Source of the DNA: Lactiplantibacillus plantarum EGD-AQ4
Lineage (GTDB): Bacteria; Bacillota; Bacilli; Lactobacillales; Lactobacillaceae
NCBI RefSeq assembly: GCF_000463075.2
Contig: NZ_AVAQ01000051.1
Coordinates: forward strand, 62,001-126,000
Length of the DNA stretch: 64,000 nucleotides
Reading direction: 5' to 3'
In this document: in pieces, positions 61,030 through 64,000 of the stretch
How the letters are laid out: each line of letters starts with the position of its first letter
Position numbering within the stretch: position 1 is the first letter of the stretch
Notes under the pieces: model-generated
What the model was told of the DNA's origin: nothing
Seen by the model: the letters and a program-made list of their open reading frames with translations, nothing else
The model's database searches: none
Position numbers and translations under genes: made by a program

Positions 61030-61776
61030 CTAATCCGTCAAATACAGCTGTCGCAACCGTTGTAGCTCTGCTGCAGTCAGCCCTAAGCCAGTGTGCAAGT
61101 ACGCGTCAAAGCTTCCGTAGCGCTCCTGAATCACTTCAAAATAATGCGTCAAATAATCTTCATCCACCATTAACGCTTCATTGACTGCCCGCTGTTGGTC
61201 AAGCGACATTTGGGCGGCGTATTGTTGTAGGATCTGCTGATTTGCAGCCGCCCGCGCCTCATTAGTCAATAAATAATCCGCCATGATTTGGGTCTCACTC
61301 ACATCCAAGATCTTTAAAAACAAGGCCGCGCCGACTCCCGTTCGGTCTTTGCCAGCAAAACAGTGGAAAAGTAACGGTTCGTTAGTAACTAATAAGGCCT
61401 GAATAAACTGCCGATAACTTGCCCGGGCCGTTGCATCCAACGCCAACTGTTCATATAACTGAACCATGCGGTCGTGTACCGCACCCGTACTGGTTATCAT
61501 CGTCTGTAAACTAGCATCGTTTTGCGTCACTTGCGCTAACACATCCAGGACTTGGTAATCGACTTGCGCCCAAGTCACGTCTGGAAATCGCTGGCGCTCA
61601 TCTCGACTGCGCATGTCCACGATTCTCGTTATCTTAAGTGTCGATGCCAAATAATTGATTTGCGCCGTTGTCAGGTGGTCTAGTTGTCCTGAGCGGTAGA
61701 GCAATCCGTCCCTAACCATTTGATGCTGACGGTTACGATGACCGCCTAATGAGCGCAGATTCGTAATTGGTTCCAT
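61030..61776 (-). CDS. Protein-tyrosine/serine phosphatase (DSP/PTP-like)
   Basis: A 248-residue phosphatase of the tyrosine/serine type found in Gram-positives. The P-loop HCFAGKDRTG carries Cys139 and Arg145 (CX5R), and the N-terminal NLRSLGGHRNRQHQMVRDGLLYRSGQL is the usual family opening. The ATG at 61776 with GGAGG eight bases upstream is the likely start; the frame continues to 61875 without a ribosome site. Substrates may be phosphoproteins or phosphoinositides. It is cytoplasmic by sequence, without a signal peptide. Confidence 0.92.
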   Translation of the reverse strand: MEPITNLRSLGGHRNRQHQMVRDGLLYRSGQLDHLTTAQINYLASTLKITRIVDMRSRDERQRFPDVTWAQVDYQVLDVLAQVTQNDASLQTMITSTGAVHDRMVQLYEQLALDATARASYRQFIQALLVTNEPLLFHCFAGKDRTGVGAALFLKILDVSETQIMADYLLTNEARAAANQQILQQYAAQMSLDQQRAVNEALMVDEDYLTHYFEVIQERYGSFDAYLHTGLGLTAAELQRLRQLYLTD

Positions 61777-61977
61777 CTGCCACGCCTCCCCGCGAGTTGA
61801 TACCTTATTGTAAATCTGATTCGTTAGTTTTTCAGAGAAATGCGCACGCAAAAAAGCGTTTAACCTGTCGACCACGTCCTGAAGTCAACGGATTAAACGC
61901 GATGTGCGATTGAAACACTTAATCATCGTTCATATTTGCTAAGTCACGCGGGTAGCTTACCTATCATCAACCCAGCA

Positions 61978-63321
61978 TCAGTCGAAATGGCGCCACTCAT
62001 GGTCCAATAACGCGCGGGCAACGAAAAGTCCCAGTGGCAAGAACATGATAATCAGTACGGCCTTTGTCAGCCACAGCGCCCCGACGTTGATCTGGTTACT
62101 ACCAATGCTGTAAATGGCGCGGTAAATGTACAGTCCCGGCACCATGATGACGATTGACGGAACCGTTAATGAAATCCGCGGATAACCATTATACCGATTA
62201 ACGAGTGAGGCAATCAGCCCCGCAACTAGTGCGCCACAAAAGGCTGCGGCGGCTGGTGGAACGGCGGTTAAAGACACCAATTCAAGTCGTAAGGTATTCG
62301 CGATAGCCCCAATGAAGCCCGCCGTAATCGCCATTTTCTGCGAGCTATTGAACATAATCGAGAAACCATACACCCCGCAAAAACTTGCCGGTAAGCGTAA
62401 CAGCAAGGTAGCCCAGGGCGACAATCCTAAGGGCAGAAAATCTTCGGGTTTAAAATTAACCAACGTCGCCACCAGCCACCCGACCAACGTGGCAACTAAG
62501 GTGACCATTATCGCGTATGCTAGTCGTTCCAGTCCTGAACGCATATCCAACTTGGACATATCCAGCATGCTCGTGATGAACGGAAAGCCCGGAATCACAA
62601 ACAGCATCGCCCCGATATAGCCGGCTTCATGTTGCGCTAGAATCTGAAAGTTGGCTTCAAATATTTTGAAACTAACCATGTAGGCAAGGCACGCGACCGC
62701 GACACTGACCGCAATCCCGGCAATCGTCGTCAGCGACCGTTTCCCCATCGCCGCACGCACATAGTTACCTAAGCCAGCCCCAAGAAAGGAACAAATCATC
62801 TCAGGAATACCACCGCCCAGCAGGAAAATAAAGCCGCTGCAGGCTAACCCAGCCGCTAAGCCCAACATCCACGGCGCATATTGTTTTGGCCGCTTTTGGA
62901 CGTCATCAATGGCCGCGTGAACCTGAGCAACCGTCGCATGGGCATATTTACGATCAAAATCTTTGACGAACTGCTCCAAAATATTCAATTTATCCGTGTT
63001 CACACCGGTATTCGGCAATGTTAACACCTGCGTATAACTGCGTTCATGATGAAAACAAGTATACTGGATTGAAATCAACCCAATATCTGCGGAACACGTT
63101 AAGTTAAGGCTCCGGGCGATTTTATTCATCGCATCACGTACCCGCCAGGCCCCTGTTCCACAAGATAACATCAGGATGCCGACTCGCCCGACGATTGACG
63201 TCCGTTCCTGAATACTAGCATGCTTAGCTGGTGCGTCTTCATTGCGAATAAAATCTTTCCACGGAATCGTCATATGGTGCCGTTGTGATAATGGCACCGG
63301 CGACTTCTGATTATTATTCAT
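61978..63321 (-). CDS. Threonine/serine exporter (ThrE family)
   Basis: A 447-residue membrane protein combining both halves of ThrE-type exporters: a DUF1212-like N-terminal part (residues about 45-280, GRVGILMLSCGTGAWRVRDAM, then GLAAGLACSGFIFLLGGG) and a DUF3815-like C-terminal part (about 300-440). About ten membrane helices are predicted. ThrE proteins export threonine and serine by proton antiport. GGAGGAAA precedes the ATG. Confidence 0.88.
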   Translation of the reverse strand: MNNNQKSPVPLSQRHHMTIPWKDFIRNEDAPAKHASIQERTSIVGRVGILMLSCGTGAWRVRDAMNKIARSLNLTCSADIGLISIQYTCFHHERSYTQVLTLPNTGVNTDKLNILEQFVKDFDRKYAHATVAQVHAAIDDVQKRPKQYAPWMLGLAAGLACSGFIFLLGGGIPEMICSFLGAGLGNYVRAAMGKRSLTTIAGIAVSVAVACLAYMVSFKIFEANFQILAQHEAGYIGAMLFVIPGFPFITSMLDMSKLDMRSGLERLAYAIMVTLVATLVGWLVATLVNFKPEDFLPLGLSPWATLLLRLPASFCGVYGFSIMFNSSQKMAITAGFIGAIANTLRLELVSLTAVPPAAAAFCGALVAGLIASLVNRYNGYPRISLTVPSIVIMVPGLYIYRAIYSIGSNQINVGALWLTKAVLIIMFLPLGLFVARALLDHEWRHFD

Positions 63322-63422
63322 GATTTCCTCCAGACTTAATCCCTAAAGTGACAACGCTTCTATTTCATTTTAGGCCAATCTGTCGGTTTTTGATAGCGTG
63401 GCGTTTAATTGTGACGGCTAAA

Positions 63423-63438
63423 TGTTTCACGTGAAACA
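63423..63438. promoter_or_regulatory. parS: parS site 4
   Basis: A perfect TGTTTCACGTGAAACA palindrome about 100 bp upstream of the thrE-like gene. The remainder of 63322-63557 has no clear gene. Confidence 0.93.
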
Positions 63439-63557
63439 TTCAACCATCCACTTGTCACACATAGAAGAATATTTCTTGAAGTGACAGTTCTTCATAATAA
63501 TATGAGGTTGTTGAAACGGACACTTCTGAATTTTAGTTTGCCACTCCAAAGCAAAGT

Positions 63558-63606
63558 CAAAGGTCTGAGATTATTTATCGCTAAAGCAATAAGTAATCTC
63601 AGACCT
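63558..63606. terminator. Hairpin with T run
   Basis: AAGGTCTGAGATTA pairs with TAATCTCAGACCTT around a 20-nt loop, followed by TTT. It is oriented for plus-strand transcripts but is nearly symmetrical, and lies 26 bp past the 58-aa minus-strand gene. Confidence 0.7.
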
Positions 63607-63631
63607 TTTTGGAAGATTAAAGTCTAAAATG

Positions 63632-63808
63632 CTAACTATGATAATACAAATAAATGCATATCAATATTAAACAAACTGCACTTGTTTTTGTGCCATCATT
63701 CCAATAACCATACTCCCATATACTTGAAGACACCAAACTACCAAGCAAGGTAAGCAAAGCTATAATCGCACAAACAATTAAAATGTTATTTGCTAATTTT
63801 TGTTCCAT
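63632..63808 (-). CDS. Small membrane protein of unknown function, 58 aa
   Basis: A 58-residue frame from ATG 63806-63808 to TAG 63632-63634. Residues 8-27 (NILIVCAIIALLTLLGSLVS) and 43-56 (SAVCLILICIYLYY) are hydrophobic, giving a two-helix hairpin protein. GGTGA lies before the ATG. The size is like bacteriocin immunity or toxin peptides, but no such partner is proven. The final 63809-64000 contains no gene I can support; one short frame ending at 63843-63845 on the minus strand could be the end of another gene. Confidence 0.5.
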   Translation of the reverse strand: MEQKLANNILIVCAIIALLTLLGSLVSSSIWEYGYWNDGTKTSAVCLILICIYLYYHS

Positions 63809-64000
63809 AAATCACCATTTTTTCTTGTTGCCGCATTGAGTTATGCACCCAAAGCAAGTTCATCAACATCTACAATAATAATTCCTACTACGCCGATATC
63901 ATAAGGTCAATATATCACACGCGTTATATATCCGATACCCATTCTTCCGAAATGGTATATTCTTCACTCCGGATCGTTAGGCATGGACAATTTCTTAAAG

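Overview
The window looks like a chromosomal segment of a Lactiplantibacillus species (L. plantarum / pentosus / paraplantarum group). The evidence is a complete nickel-pincer lactate racemase locus (larABCDE, larR, larMNQO) whose active-site residues fall at the published L. plantarum positions, a thiamine salvage operon, a type II-A CRISPR system with a lactobacillus-type repeat, and the overall lactic-acid-bacterial gene content. Four perfect 16-bp ParB sites (parS) and one perfect Noc-type site are spread through the 64 kb, which suggests a position in the origin-proximal part of the chromosome.

Layout. 1-8.8 kb: the tail of a probable P-type cation ATPase, a 34-repeat CRISPR array with a decayed far end, then csn2, cas2, cas1 and cas9 on the minus strand, with a tracrRNA on the plus strand between cas9 and cas1. 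8.8-16.5 kb: hydrolase, unknown gene, amino-acid permease, Nudix protein, HIRAN-domain protein, and an HxlR regulator with a divergent oxidoreductase. 16.6-18.3 kb: a small membrane-protein gene broken by an IS30-family element. 18.4-24.9 kb: an FMN/FAD reductase, a peptidase C26 amidohydrolase, and a TPP-riboswitch-controlled thiM-thiD-thiE-cytX operon. 25-35 kb: an oxidoreductase, then the lar locus; larC is split by a -1 frameshift at an A10 tract. 35-38.4 kb: an unknown gene and a T-box leader (best reading: tRNA-Trp) controlling an orphan peptide-binding protein.

38.4-47.5 kb is a defence-like region: an XRE / ImmA-IrrE / PIN three-gene operon and a Wadjet (jetABCD) SMC-type plasmid-defence operon with a short JetD. 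47.7-54.2 kb: yaaA, proline iminopeptidase, MATE pump, an ArsR regulator with a divergent oxidoreductase / DJ-1 operon, and an acetyltransferase. 54.4-56.9 kb: a gene coding for a thymidylate-kinase-like domain fused to a HhH-GPD DNA-glycosylase-like domain sits between an EamA transporter gene and a second, diverged copy of that transporter's 3' end. The kinase half has lost key residues, and I find no described system that matches it; this is my main candidate for an undescribed system. 57-64 kb: a TetM-like GTPase, glutamine amidotransferase, ASCH protein, a frameshifted mini membrane protein, tyrosine phosphatase, ThrE-type exporter and a 58-residue membrane protein.

Together the window combines housekeeping and metabolic loci with three or four separate immunity modules (CRISPR-Cas9, Wadjet, XRE/ImmA/PIN, and possibly the kinase-glycosylase gene). 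All assignments were made by reading the sequence; no database search was run.
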